In this document: piece by piece, positions 43,353-54,300 of the stretch | How the letters are laid out: the number at the start of each line of letters is the position of its first letter | Position numbering within the stretch: position 1 is the stretch's first letter | Source: Takakia lepidozioides | Lineage: Eukaryota > Streptophyta > Takakiopsida > Takakiales > Takakiaceae | Assembly: GCA_030704615.1 (NCBI GenBank) | Contig: CM060734.1 | Location: 26,536,001-26,600,000, forward strand | Length of the DNA: 64,000 nucleotides | Direction of reading: 5' to 3' | Made by a program: the position numbers and the translations under genes | The notes under the pieces: generated by a model | Seen by the model: only the letters and a program-made list of their open reading frames with translations | The model's database searches: none | What the model was told of the DNA's origin: nothing

Positions 43353-43440
43353 TCGACCTTGTGTCATGACCCATGGAGGACTAGACTGACCATGAACCCA
43401 AGAAGACCTCTTGTATGTGCTGCTTGTAGTTAGGTTGGCT
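43353..43440 (-). repeat. Partial DR1 copy
   Basis: Minus-strand DR1 from about CAAGAGGTCTTCTTGGGTTC to CAAGGTCGAGGACA, cut by the inverted arm. Confidence 0.7.
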
Positions 43441-44180
43441 GAAAAGTCCATGAGCACGGGGGGTTATTCGTCTTCAGGAGGAAGAGACATTCTTGGCCGG
43501 TTGGGTGCACTCCCGTGGGGTTGCCAATGAGGCAGAGCACATGGTGTTGATGAAGGACCCAAACACCAAAGGTAAGAAGAAGAGGCCTTGACCTCCCGAG
43601 GTCCCTTTTTACCATCAATGAAGGGGCTGCCGAGGAGAGAGAGAGGAGGGAGAGGGAGAAGGAGAGAGAGGAAGTAGCGGGGAAGGGGAAGGAGGTAGTC
43701 GTGGAGAAGGGGAAGGAAAAGAAGAAGAGAAAAAGTCCCATGGAGACGACGGGGTGGGTGTGTGTGCGGGGGAGGGCAGTGGGGTAACAAAGGAGGTGGG
43801 GAAGGAGATTGCAAAGAAGGGAGATGGTGGGAAGAAGAAGAAGAAATCCCAAGGGATAAAGGAGGTGGCCTTGGCAAAGATCGTTGTGCCACCGGTGGAG
43901 GTCAATAAGCATGGTGACCCGTGCGGTGCGTTTTGGGCGGCTATGAAGGGGCCGGGCTTCGAACTCGCAGCGGCGTGGTTCCCTTGGCACATCGAGTGGG
44001 GTGATCAGCACTATGGCCAGAAGCGCAAGTATGCCCGTGAGTTAGACCGTCGGCCGGGCGCTTGAGACAAAGGTGATTGAGATGGTGGGGCAGAACTTGA
44101 AGAACAAGAGGTACCCTGCCAGACAAAGGATTCGGATGTCACACCCAAACCACCTTTTGGAATTTCACAGGTTGGCAAAT
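43441..44180 (+). pseudogene. Lysine/glutamate-rich unrecognised ORF fragments
   Basis: Plus-strand pieces: LQEEETFLAGWVHSRGVANE, then a K/E/G-rich low-complexity stretch (43620-43860). VEVNKHGDPCGAFWAAMKGP and HIEWGDQHYGQKRKYARELD come next, followed after a shift by METK-like LETKVIEMVGQNLKNKRYPA. The conserved-looking block around CGAFWAAMKGPGFELAAAW is protein-like but unassigned. The frames on the opposite strand are proline-rich mirrors of the GGA/GAA repeats. Confidence 0.35.
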
Positions 44181-44504
44181 CCTTGAATCATTTCACCTTC
44201 CATTTGTTGCATGCACTACAAACATTTGTGTCTTTTCCGAATCGACTGCATGTCCGAAACCACTGAGGAAACAACTTCGAGATGTTTGTTACTACTGCAC
44301 AGTCGTAACGGACAATTTCGGCCCACGGGGGCATTTCTACTGGCGGATAGAAGTTGCAGTCGGCGCAATATTCGCGGTGATTTAATTCAATTACGTAATT
44401 TAAAAAAAAAAAAAAAAACTGCAATTACAAGTGGTTTTAAGCACTAGAGAACGACTCTTAACAAGTAGGCATTCATTGCACACCCTATTCAAAAATGAAA
44501 TTTT
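44181..44504. other. Spacer with an A-run
   Basis: Includes an A homopolymer at about 44402-44419. A CACTACAAAC word at 44214 is not supported as a transposon end. No gene. Confidence 0.4.
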
Positions 44505-44606
44505 GGCTCGCTCGCTTACTCATTAGTTTTTGGTCACCAACGGGCTTGCACCGTTCTCGGGGTTACTACTCCCTATATATACTTCTGTAGCTGTCCGCGG
44601 GGGGTT
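44505..44606 (-). repeat. Chromovirus LTR fragment
   Basis: On the minus strand this matches 9460-9560: GCGGACAGCTACAGAAG, TATATATA (44574-44581), GGGAGTAGTAAC, CGGTGCAAGCCCGTTGGTGA and GAGTAAGCGAGCGAGCC. It is a second, separate copy of the LTR core, with no element body next to it, so a solo or truncated LTR. Confidence 0.85.
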
Positions 44607-45799
44607 CGTAAGTGCTCTACGTGGCTCATGAGGGCACTCAAGGGTGCTTCAGCCCCCCCATACCTATCGCTGCCACTGCCCCCACCACAGGGGCAGCCCC
44701 TCTCGTGTCCCGACCCCCTGCCCTCAAGGCAAAGGGCTGCGACATTCCTACTCTGCTGTTGCTGGTGCTACGCTAGATTTCCTTGCTCTGAATCTAGAAC
44801 CTTGTCCCCCTCTGGAGCCTTTTCAGTTTTTGCTCTGTGTGCTGCTGTGTTTTCGAGTGCTAATATGTTAGCAGCTGTTGGCGGATTCGTCAATGATCCC
44901 AAGTTCTGCGTCAATCCTGCTTGCATCTGTAGTTTGGTGGAGCCCAGCTACAGTACGCTAGTTGCGAGGCCTGCGCAGAACGAACTGGGAACGGAGGTAG
45001 AACGGGAGCGTTGGAATTTTCCATATGCTGCCCTTGTGGTTAAAGTTAGTACGTGGGGGTATCACAAATATTGGGGGTAGTTAGCGACGATTAGGCTGAC
45101 TAACTTTAACAGTGGCTAAATCGTCCACTGCGGCCGGGGCCTTAAAAAACTCAACTGGGAGCCCATCCAACCCTGGCGTTCATCGACTCATGCGGATAAT
45201 TGATTTATCAGGATAAATGAATATAATTATTATTTTGATTATAAGGCTTGACCAGAAGAGACGTGAGCAGCGGCGTGCTGCACACGCCATAGCTGCATGC
45301 TCTCATGCACTGTCGGAGCTCGGCACGCACATTAAAGAGCCGTATGACCGGGGAGATGCGTAAATAGGTGGAGGGAGAGAGAGATAGGGTCCGTGATTCT
45401 TAGTTGTATCCGTGATCACTGCGCAGGGTGGATGAGGGGACACTTCGTCGCGGCTTGAGAGAGAGAAAAAAAGAGAGCGTTTTGCTGGCTTGCCGCAAGC
45501 GATGATGTAGCTTTGCAGCACAGCTTGGGAGGGAAAATTGTAGTATGGAGTTGTCAGATTTCGCCCGGAGGGAATTTTCTCTCGTTTAGTGTCAGGAGAG
45601 AGTCTGGAGGAGGTAGAGCTAGGACGGTGGAAAGGTGGAGATGATGCGTGGAAGCGAGTCTTAGAAAGTACATGTTTTACAAGGTTTAGATAAGTATGAC
45701 TGTTGAGAGAGTAAGACAGAGCAGGGGTAAGGGAAAGGGGAGGTAGAGAGAAGGGAAAGGCGCAGGTGCAGAGTGTGGTACTTTAGGTTGCGATACTTC
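44607..45799. other. 5' flank and leader of the F-box gene
   Basis: The left part has a 150-residue frame (44628-45080) without family resemblance, probably chance. From 45360 onward the plus strand is rich in GA repeats (GGGAGAGAGAGAT at 45371, GAGAGAGAAAAAAAGAGAG at 45455), common in plant 5' leaders and promoters. No clear TATA box could be fixed. Confidence 0.45.
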
Positions 45800-47650
45800 A
45801 TGGCCGGCAAAGCTAGTCGATTGCCTTTCCTGATCGTCTCACACGAAGCAGTTGTGGTCAGGGCTGAAGAATGGCTGGCGAAAAATGGCGATGTGAAGAC
45901 AAAGATGGATGTCGACATGATCTCTCAGGGATCACAGCCCGGATGCCCACAGGTCGACCATATCTTAGATCCGGGGTTGGACCGGGGCTCGGATCACGTT
46001 CTTAATCACTCGTTGGAGCGACCCCCTGCTCTACTTTCCCTGCTCTTGGATGAAGCACTGACAACTTTTAATACCCAGTATGAGCTATACCTAAAAACTG
46101 CAGAATCCCTTTCTGTTTTGTGCGAACATAAAGCAGAGGGGAGCTTTCCTCACAGTCTTGCTGTCGAAGCTGTCATTGTTTTAGGGGTTTTACAGACCCT
46201 AGCACAAGCCACAGGTAGAGCGAAGCAGATTCTCAGAGACTACAAGAGTGGAATGCTTGATCTTCTCATAAAGACCAGGCAAGCAGAGATAGAGTACTAT
46301 ATGGATTGCTTAGCCAGCGCACCTGTTGATCTGGAAGAGAAAGTAAGTGTTTGCTTACCAAGTGCCATAAGGGAAGATGGATTAGACAAGTGTGGTGTAG
46401 ATTGCATGATCTTTCAACAGAAGGAGTGGAGTAGCAGGGTGGTGGATGAATTCAGCGATAAGTCTCTTGTAATCCAATCTGAAGTTGCGTCCAAGTTTCC
46501 AGATGTTCGAATTTGCACGGTAGCCAATCTTCTTAAGAAGAAAAGAGAAGAAGACAGAGTTGCCTTGATGCCGATGCATGAACGGATATGGAGTGGGTTG
46601 CCGGAGGACCTGATGGACAGGACCCTTGCTTGTCTGCCGGTGCCAAGCTTCTTTCGTTTCCGCTCAGTATGCAAACGATGGAGTTCCCTCATGCTCTCCG
46701 ACAGTTTTCTTGAGCTCTGGTCAAAGGTCACCTCTCAAAGACTTTGGCTTTTTTCAATTCACGTGCGACATGCAACCGAGATGGTGGCAATGGCCTACAA
46801 TCCTTCTCTTGGCATTTGGCACAATGTTCCCGTCCCTCAATATCCCTCCAAGATGTATACCTTGGCATCAGCTGGAGGGCTGCTGTGTTCTGCTGCCTAT
46901 CCGAATCGCCTTGCCGTCATATGTGTTTGTAATCCTCTAACAAACAGATGGAGAGATTTGCCTAGCATGTTGTATATAAAGCGAGTGCATCTGCTTGGCA
47001 TGGTGGTAGATCAGGCAACGAAGTCCTACAAGATTGTTGTGGTTGGCACGCAGTCAAGACAGGACTTAATCTCAAACACAGAGGTGTATGATTCGACTTC
47101 TGGCGGTTGGGAAATAACTGGCAGGGCCTTGGGCTCTTTCACAAGCCATAGGCTTGTTTTTTGCAATGGTCTCTTCTACAATTTGTCTGCTACACGAGGC
47201 TGGCCTGTTACATTGGTGCTGCATGCATATGATATTGAGCAGGAGGTTTGGAGGGAGGAAATTCGGTCATCGATGCTGCTAAATTTCCAAGCACCTCCTT
47301 CTCTAGTTGAATGTCAAGGATGTCTGTTGATTGTTGGCAGAATTTCTGAAGACAGCCACTTCGCCAAGCCCAAAGCTATCAGGCTCTGGCAGCTTCAGCA
47401 AAAAGAAACTGGTGGGGAGTGGCTGGAGGTGGTGACAATGCCTCCTGCACTACTTGAGGAGTTTTGTAGAGAGTGGACACGACCAACCCACTTTCGATGC
47501 CGGGGCTTGGGGAATGTCATTTATTTTTTAAGTTCCCGTGCACTGATGTATGATTTGTCCCAGCAACTGTGGCAGTGGTTGCCCACTGGGCCAGGGTATC
47601 ACTATGACCATGTGATGCCCTTTGAGCCCAGACTGGATGCTTTGAATTGA
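45800..47650 (+). CDS. F-box protein with kelch-like C-terminus
   Basis: An intronless 616-residue frame. I chose ATG 45800 (MAGKASRLPFLIVSHEAV) because the open frame upstream has no other ATG. F-box proteins recruit substrates to SCF ubiquitin ligases through SKP1. The F-box spans residues ~267-307 (GLPEDLMDRTLACLPVPSFF, RFRSVCKRWSSLM). The C-terminal ~300 residues resemble the kelch/galactose-oxidase-like part of plant F-box/kelch proteins: NPLTNRWRDLPSM, YDSTSGGWEITGR and YDIEQEVWREEIR are blade-like repeats, and it ends with LSQQLWQWLPTGPGY. The N-terminal ~260 residues are unusually long for the family and helical in character (LLLDEALTTFNTQYELYLKT, AKQILRDYKSGMLDLLIKTR), with no domain I recognise. 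No stop or frameshift interrupts it, so it is the best candidate for a functional host gene here. Confidence 0.85.
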   Translation: MAGKASRLPFLIVSHEAVVVRAEEWLAKNGDVKTKMDVDMISQGSQPGCPQVDHILDPGLDRGSDHVLNHSLERPPALLSLLLDEALTTFNTQYELYLKTAESLSVLCEHKAEGSFPHSLAVEAVIVLGVLQTLAQATGRAKQILRDYKSGMLDLLIKTRQAEIEYYMDCLASAPVDLEEKVSVCLPSAIREDGLDKCGVDCMIFQQKEWSSRVVDEFSDKSLVIQSEVASKFPDVRICTVANLLKKKREEDRVALMPMHERIWSGLPEDLMDRTLACLPVPSFFRFRSVCKRWSSLMLSDSFLELWSKVTSQRLWLFSIHVRHATEMVAMAYNPSLGIWHNVPVPQYPSKMYTLASAGGLLCSAAYPNRLAVICVCNPLTNRWRDLPSMLYIKRVHLLGMVVDQATKSYKIVVVGTQSRQDLISNTEVYDSTSGGWEITGRALGSFTSHRLVFCNGLFYNLSATRGWPVTLVLHAYDIEQEVWREEIRSSMLLNFQAPPSLVECQGCLLIVGRISEDSHFAKPKAIRLWQLQQKETGGEWLEVVTMPPALLEEFCREWTRPTHFRCRGLGNVIYFLSSRALMYDLSQQLWQWLPTGPGYHYDHVMPFEPRLDALN

Positions 47651-50600
47651 GGGTTGAAAACGTCAGGCAGTTCTTTGAAGCATCTACCTGGCCAAACTAT
47701 CAAGCTTGTTTATTGCTTGTCATATAGGTGTGTAATAATGCTCCGGCATGATCATGCTAAAAGCTCAGTTAGGTTCATTGTATGAATATGCAAGCCTTGA
47801 GGTCATTTCAATTAACCAAGGGTGGCTTAAGTAAGGTGGTAATGGAATGCTGCTGCAAGGAGGGAAGAAAGCATAGGAGCACCATTTCTGGCCTCTCATT
47901 ACTGGTGAGTGAAGCCATCGCAATGCTTTGAATCATCATTTGAAGCTAGTATGGTAATTTTTTTCACCAGAATCAAACTCAAATGAGGGTGTTCAAGTCC
48001 AGATCCCTGTCATGAAGTTTCCACATGCAAACTTCCTCTCTGACTGGCAATCAGAGGTGCACATGAACCAGCAAGAGTTCCTGGGCCTTCTGCTTGTGAT
48101 ATCACAGATGATTAGAGCATGAGCAGCTCAAGACAGCAGTACTATTTGCTTGGAGACAAATGGTCTGTTGGATGTGAGATGACAGCCTCACTCTGCTAAA
48201 GCAGGGTGAGGTTGTTGCTAGCCGGAGTGAGGATTGCATCATTAATGGTCAGAATAGCTTCTCAAACCCATCTACAAAGCATTTTTTGGTCAGTCATAAA
48301 AGCTACTTGAAGGAGCAGGTGTATTCCACACACCAATGAGCAATTTTTTGGCTATTTGACAGAGGATGTGTGGCAGGAATCCCATCCTACATCCAGATCC
48401 ATTTCAATTAACAGGGTTTTGTCTAAGAGTAGTGTTTGGTGACTGGTATGTGTGCAGACAGCTTGTATCATTACAGGAGATGGGTACCTGTAGAACTACA
48501 AAGGTTAACTGGTAAGTTTGTGCTGAAGGGGGGGAGAGAAATGCAATCATTGGCTATTTCCTGAAAATGTTTTTTATGATGTGGATACTAACAATCCAGG
48601 AGCTGTTGTGGGGTTTTAGCAGGCTGGGGTATAGGAACTCAAACTTGGTATAGAGCTTGGTCACTACTAACAGTGCTGTGAATAGGGAGGGGATAAAGTA
48701 TGGTTTGGCATGCTGGCACGACTTCATACTAGAAAGCACGAGCTTCATGCCAGCACTCCTGGGATAGCCCTCTTACTGGAAACGGATATGGTGTTAATGG
48801 TTGCACTGCTGGTCATGCTGTCAAATGAAAAAGAGCAGGAAGGGGGTTGGGGGGGGGGGAGGGGGAGACAGAGTGTGCGTGTCTCTGTGTGTGTTTTGGT
48901 GTGGGAGGGGAGGTTTATGTTTCTTGAGAGGTGTCAGGTGTTTATTTCACTACTTGTAAACGGTTTTGTGATAACTCTTTACGAGAAGATCAAATTCAGT
49001 AACCTTGTGATGTATCCCAACTGAATATTTCCAGTTTCTTCTGGTAGTTCTTCTTGGTTGCTGTGATTTCCTTCAACACACCTATTATACACTGGATTTC
49101 ACAGTATCCCCTGGTTCCTCTTTCAATCTGGTTGTTTCCTTGCATTGAGGTTTCGGGGCATCGTGTAAGTAAAGTGCAACCTGGATAGAAATAAATCCAC
49201 ATTGGAATCACCAGTTACCCAGTCCTAAAGCAAAGTTCATCAGTTCATTTCTTGGCCTGCACTCTGTTTGTTTTGTGGCAGAATGGATCAAGATTGGAGC
49301 CTTGGGTCCCTGCATCGCATGGCACTAGCCTTTCAGCTCCACTCATGTCAACCAGTTTTACGACATAGTCCGGCAAGAATGGGCAGAGGATAAAGACACT
49401 TGTGAAAGAGAATTGTCAAGGCACGTAATTGATACTTTATCATGAAGAATGCCAGTAAGACCATGGTGAAGCCTCCGAAGCAGCCTCTGCCTGTAGCTAC
49501 CCCAGCCAAGTTCATGGTGGGCCTCTGGTGTCAACATGAACTTTTTTCTGGTATTCCATTCTCCAGCTTTGATCTGCTGAGATGGGACATCAGCCCCTAG
49601 AGTCTGGTTAAGTTTGGGAGCATGCACTAGAGCTTGTCACAATTTGACATGGAACTTCAACATGCAGCATAATCATCACAACGCACTTGTGCTTTGTGTG
49701 TATGCTGAGATGTCTGCTGCCTTGATTCTCTAACAAGTACACTTCTATTTGCAGGGACATACCCGTATACAGGCTGGTAAGGCTTTATATCTGTGCATTA
49801 CACTCACTTAAAGAATACATAAATGGGGTTCGCAAGCGGAATTCTTTCATGACATTTATTACTTACAATGGTGCGAGGGCTTACAATGGTGAGAGGGGAG
49901 TAGTCCTAGGGCGTAGCCCGAGGCAGTACAACCCGACCCGAGCACCAAGGTGGGCCCGAGGCCGGGGGATTTTCCCTGCCTGAAGACAGAGGGTTCTTTC
50001 TTGCTGTGGATAGCTGAGATCTCTTGAAGATCTTGGTGGATGGCTCAGATCCCTAGAACTAAAAAAAAGAGACGAATTTAGAAAAAAAAGATGACACGGC
50101 GTAAGATCCTTACGGCATAAGATCCCCTGCCCCAGGGATCTGAAGCGTAAAATCCGGGGGCGGGGGATCTTACACTTGCCAGCTGTTGACGGGATATTCT
50201 GTCAGATACCTCGAGATACAAAGGGAATAAAATTGTAGGTTTTTATGATGTATAAAAATATATGACTGTTTTAAAGTTATCTGGTAAGTGGGGGCCCTGT
50301 TTGACCCTCTGATCCATCCCCACATATGAGTATGGTGGGCAGTAAGCGCCTATCCGTAAAGTCAATTGAAATGGGCACCATCGCCAGAAAGTGTGGGGAG
50401 GGCCGAGCATGTGGTCCGGTGCCAGGTGGTCAAGGTCAACCTGGTGGCAGCGTGGGCCCCACGATCCACAAGCCCAAGATAGGATCAAAACACATTCTAC
50501 TTGGTTTTCCCCTGCTAGTTTGAGTTTCGCCTTTTGTTTTTTTGGCTTGTACTTGCTTGCCCCGCTTTCTGAAATTCATCATGTCTTTCGGCCAAACTGG

Positions 50601-51149
50601 CCGAACTCCCCCTCCATCCCGTTCACATCGGATAACTTTATTGTTCCCGTGAAAATATCTTCCCTACTGAATATAGGCATCTATGTAAAATCGCCTCATT
50701 TAAATGAATATCATCTTAAAGTCACAAGCAAGAACGCTCGAGCACCCGTGCTGCGCAGCTCGAGTGCTCACAGGAAATGCCTGTCCACAGCTGCCCGGAG
50801 CCTGCAGCTGACTCCCCCACCCTCCACTTTGACAGATGTCTTGTGCATCTGGGCCGTCCAATCTCCTGCGCATTTCACTATCCATTTTTAGGGCATTGCA
50901 ATCGTCCAAATTCTAGCCGTATCACAGCCACGGATGTTTAGGGCTTATCTTCTTGTCCTAGCCGCTCGCCTATCATCTGACTCGCTTCTGGCAGGAGCGT
51001 GCGTGAGTCTTGTTGTCCTTCGGCTCCCACTGCTGTATCGAGGTATGTATTGTAGGTTTTGAAGTGCGCGTGAAGGGTTTTATTGTAGAATATATGCCAG
51101 AAACTGTCGTGGCAAAGCTAAAAGCATCCTTATACGCCCACTTCGACGA
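47651..51149. other. 3' flank of the F-box gene and non-coding DNA
   Basis: No convincing gene in 3.5 kb. 48840-48870 is G-rich. 49855-50180 includes ACTTACAATGGTG / GCTTACAATGGTG direct repeats and a GC-rich CCGAGGC segment that could be an LTR remnant. Short frames show no family resemblance. Confidence 0.4.
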
Positions 51150-51969
51150 TCTTTGTAAAGAATGGGCCATTTAGTTACGAAAGGCATTTGCCTTGGTTTT
51201 CCGGGGAGGCACATGAGAACCCAGAGTATCATGTGAATTTTTTTATTCAATGTTGCTATTCTAACCAAGCATTGGACGATGCTTATTGGCTGATCTGGTT
51301 TCTCACAACCATGAGGGGAAGAGCATATGCTTGGTAGTGGCAGCAGGAACATTTGTCACTAGTAAACCAAGTGAAAGGTATAATCAGTCCAGTTGGTAGC
51401 TATTCGTTGATCTGGGTAAATGATGTAGATTTGCGACGCCTTTTTGGATCATTTCCAGGCGGTGCACCAATTCACTAGTGTCGTGATGGCATTAGCACGA
51501 ATTCGTCAAGGTCATGCGGAGGAAGTAGCGGACTTTGAGACGAGATTTATGGAGTTGATGAGGCTTCGGAATCCCTTGACCCCTTTAGACGACGGGGTAC
51601 TCAAGGATTGTTTTCTGAGTGGTCTGCGAGAGGCCACTCATTTCCATGTGTTACAGCAACGACCTGCCACTTTGGCAGATGCCATCCAAGCCGGCAAGGA
51701 GTTCGACAACATGCACCGACAAGTACAACGGGCCAAGATGCCGGAGATGGCCTTACCATCATACATCACAATTGAACCAACACAGAGTCCGACACCATTG
51801 GCGGTAATTCAGCCCGCTCTTCATTACACGCCTTCGTATGTGGGAGGAGCAGGACCATACGTTCCACCATCGGCCCCAACACCAGTTGCGGCGACAATGG
51901 CTCCCCAATACGCAGGTGCAGTGCCCACCAGCTCACATGCCGATTCGAGTGGGCAATCTGATTCACGAG
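51150..51969 (+). pseudogene. gag: Ty3 gag
   Basis: The frame begins around FVKNGPFSYERHLPWFSGEA (about 51150) and continues HVNFFIQCCYSNQALDDAYW, LTTMRGRAYAW with a TAG at 51333-51335 in place of a Trp/Ser codon. After a frameshift it continues in the long frame: FQAVHQFTSVVMALARIRQG, EEVADFETRFMELMRLRNPL, then HFHVLQQRPATLADAIQAGK. This is the capsid region of plant Ty3 gag. A proline/alanine-rich linker follows. No zinc knuckle is seen before the protease. Confidence 0.75.
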
Positions 51970-52920
51970 TTGGAGTGGATGATGGAAGTTCGGTAAACAT
52001 CATGCCTCCGTCCACTTTATCAAAGTTGGGATTAAGCATGACAAGTGAATCTCCGCTGACTATACGATTGGCCGACCAGCGGAAGATCAGGCACGTGGAC
52101 CACATTGCGAATGTCAAAATGAAGACTAGAGGGTACACGTATGAGATGGACTTCCAGATCATCGACTTTCCCATTGACGAGTACTCTTACGCCCTCCTAC
52201 TAGGAAGACCATGGTTGGTCCAGTCCCGAGCACGTACGGATTGGGGGGCAGACACTATCACCTATGGGGTAAGGCCTTACACCACTACTGTTGCATTTAT
52301 GACTGGAGCACCTCTCAACGAGACGGATGAGGATGAGCTCAGTGCGATCGGCTTGGAGGAAGAGTCTGCAGACTTGAGTGAAGAAGATTTGTGGTCGGAT
52401 GATGAGTTTTTTCCGAAGCCACAGGCTCATCGAGTACTGGCAACAGTTCCCGCACCTTGCAGGGAGGTAAAGCGGAGGAAGGCAGGACTAGAGGATGCGG
52501 TTAAATCCTTAGGTCCGGGATTGTACGAATGCGAGTCCGATACGGACTGCATCACTTGGTTGTTCGGGGAAAATCACGGCCAAGAAGTGATGGTGCACTC
52601 AGTAGCGACTGAGGCGCTTAACGAGTTCGAGTTGCTGACCGAACTCTTTTCCATATCCGCCGAACAGGTTGGGCTGCAGGAACAGGAGGTTCCCCAGGAG
52701 GAAGACGGTGAGATCATGGAGATGAAGGTCATCGAGGAAGCTGATCTAGAACGGGATGTAAGGAAGCATAGCGGCCCTTTCATTCCCTATTTGCAGCAGG
52801 GTTTGGATGGATCTCGATTCGAACCCGGATCGACCTTTACATCAAAACCAACAACGCAAGCGGTAGACATGGCGGTCGGCGGAGAATCGCCCAAGTTGGT
52901 GAAGGTTGGATCCCAGTTGA
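51960..52920 (+). pseudogene. pro: Ty3 protease and linker
   Basis: RVGVDDGSSVNIMPPSTLSK contains the active-site pattern D-D-G-S-S where retropepsins have D-S/T-G-A/S. TYEMDFQIIDFPIDEYSYAL and LLGRPWLVQ follow, the ALLGRPW signature of plant Ty3 proteases. A long acidic linker (ETDEDELSAIGLEEESADLS, about 52315-52800) follows, without domain. The frame is uninterrupted from 51444 to 53177, the longest open stretch of this element. Confidence 0.75.
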
Positions 52921-53700
52921 CATCTGAACAGGCATTGGAATACCAGGCATTGTTTAGAGAATTTCAAGACATTTTCGCGTGGTCCTACACCGAGCTGAAG
53001 GGAGTGCCTTCGTACGTTGTTATGCACTCTATTCCCCTGATTCCGGGAGCTACACCACGACGACAACGAGAGAGGAGGATGAACCCGAATTTGGCGTTGC
53101 TAATCAAGGCCGAGATCAAGAAGCTGTTAGCTGCGGAGTTCATTTTTCCAGTAGAAACATCAACCTGGGTATGGTGATTGTCCGCAAGAAGAACGGAGGC
53201 TTAAGGGTATGCGTGGACTTCGGGCCTCTCAACAAGGTGACGCATAAGGATCATTTTCCTTTGCCCTTCATCGATACGTTAGTGGAAGAAGTAGCAGGGA
53301 AGGAGCTCTACTCTTTCATGGATGGATTTTCGGGCTACAATCAGGTGTTGATCGATCCGAAAGATGTGTTAAGGACCACATTCACATTGCCGTGGGGGAC
53401 GTTCGCCTACACCAGAATGCCCTTCGGTTTGTGTAACGCACCCCTGACTTTCCAGCGGGTTATGACGTATGCTTTCTCGGACATCGTGAGGAAGAATTTG
53501 GTTATCTTCTTAGATGATTTCTATTGCAATGGAGACGTGAAGGATCACATTGCAGCTCTGCGAGAGTGTTTCCTCGGGTGCAAAGACAACGAGATATCCC
53601 TCAACCCAATGAAGTGCGTGTTTGCAGTCACACATGGCCTGCTGTTGGGACACATTGTGTCTAGAAAGGAGTGGCGACGGATCCTGCTAAGGTGAGCGCC
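52921..53700 (+). pseudogene. pol: Ty3 reverse transcriptase
   Basis: DIFAWSYTELKGVPSYVVMH, then IKAEIKKLLAAEFIFPVETS (end of the first frame, 53177), frameshift, VIVRKKNGGLRVCVDFGPLN, FPLPFIDTLVEEVAGKELYS, FMDGFSGYNQVLIDPKD, TRMPFGLCNAPLTFQRVMTY. The active site VIFLDDFYCNGD carries the Asp pair, with F-L-D-D replacing the usual Y-x-D-D. The palm and finger blocks are all present. Confidence 0.85.
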
Positions 53701-54300
53701 ATCGTTGAACTACCTGCACCAGAAACGTCATCCAAGGTGAAAGGGTTTCTTGGCCACATCGGGTGGTGTAGGAAGTTTATGGACAAATGCAGCAGAGGCT
53801 TTACCTCTGACTCGGTTATTGAAGAAAAATCAGGTGTTCTCTTGGGATGGAGGGTGCCAAGAATCATTCGAGACCCTCAAACAACGATTGGTCTCAGCCC
53901 TAGTTCTGGCGGCTCCAGATTGGAACTGGCCATTTCATGTATATGTGGATGAATCAGCAGTGGCAGTAGGATGCGCTCTATGTCAGCCGGATGCCGAAGG
54001 ACATGACGACCCAATCTCATTCGCTAGTCGGCAATCAGTTACGTTTGCAGAAACAAGATATAGCACTACGGAGCGGGAAGCGCTAGGGATGATCTTTGCC
54101 GTGAAGAAATATCGGCATTATTTGTTGGAGACACCTTTTACATTTTTTGTTGATCACATGGCATTGCGATATCTGATCAACAAGCCCGATTTGACGGGAA
54201 GAATAGCCAGGTGGGTTATTCTACTTTAGGAATTTGACTACAAGGTAGTCTACAAGCTTGGAAGACTCAATGCTCAGGCTGACCATCTCTCTCGGTTGTC
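53671..54300 (+). pseudogene. pol: Ty3 RT connection and RNase H
   Basis: KVKGFLGHIGWCRKFMDKCS is the RT connection. After a frameshift near 53760-53800 the RNase H reads WPFHVYVDESAVAVGCALCQ (first Asp), ETRYSTTEREALGMIFAVKK (Glu), TFFVDHMALRYLINKPDLTG (Asp). A TAG at 54227-54229 interrupts before EFDYKVVYKLGRLNAQADHL, the C-terminal signature. Confidence 0.82.

Noticed and set aside
44214-44230. CACTACAAACATTTGTG as a CACTA terminus
   Set aside because: No subterminal repeats, no partner terminus and no transposase pieces nearby.
44628-45080. 150-residue frame upstream of the F-box gene
   Set aside because: No recognisable domain, biased cysteine/proline content and no support from neighbours.
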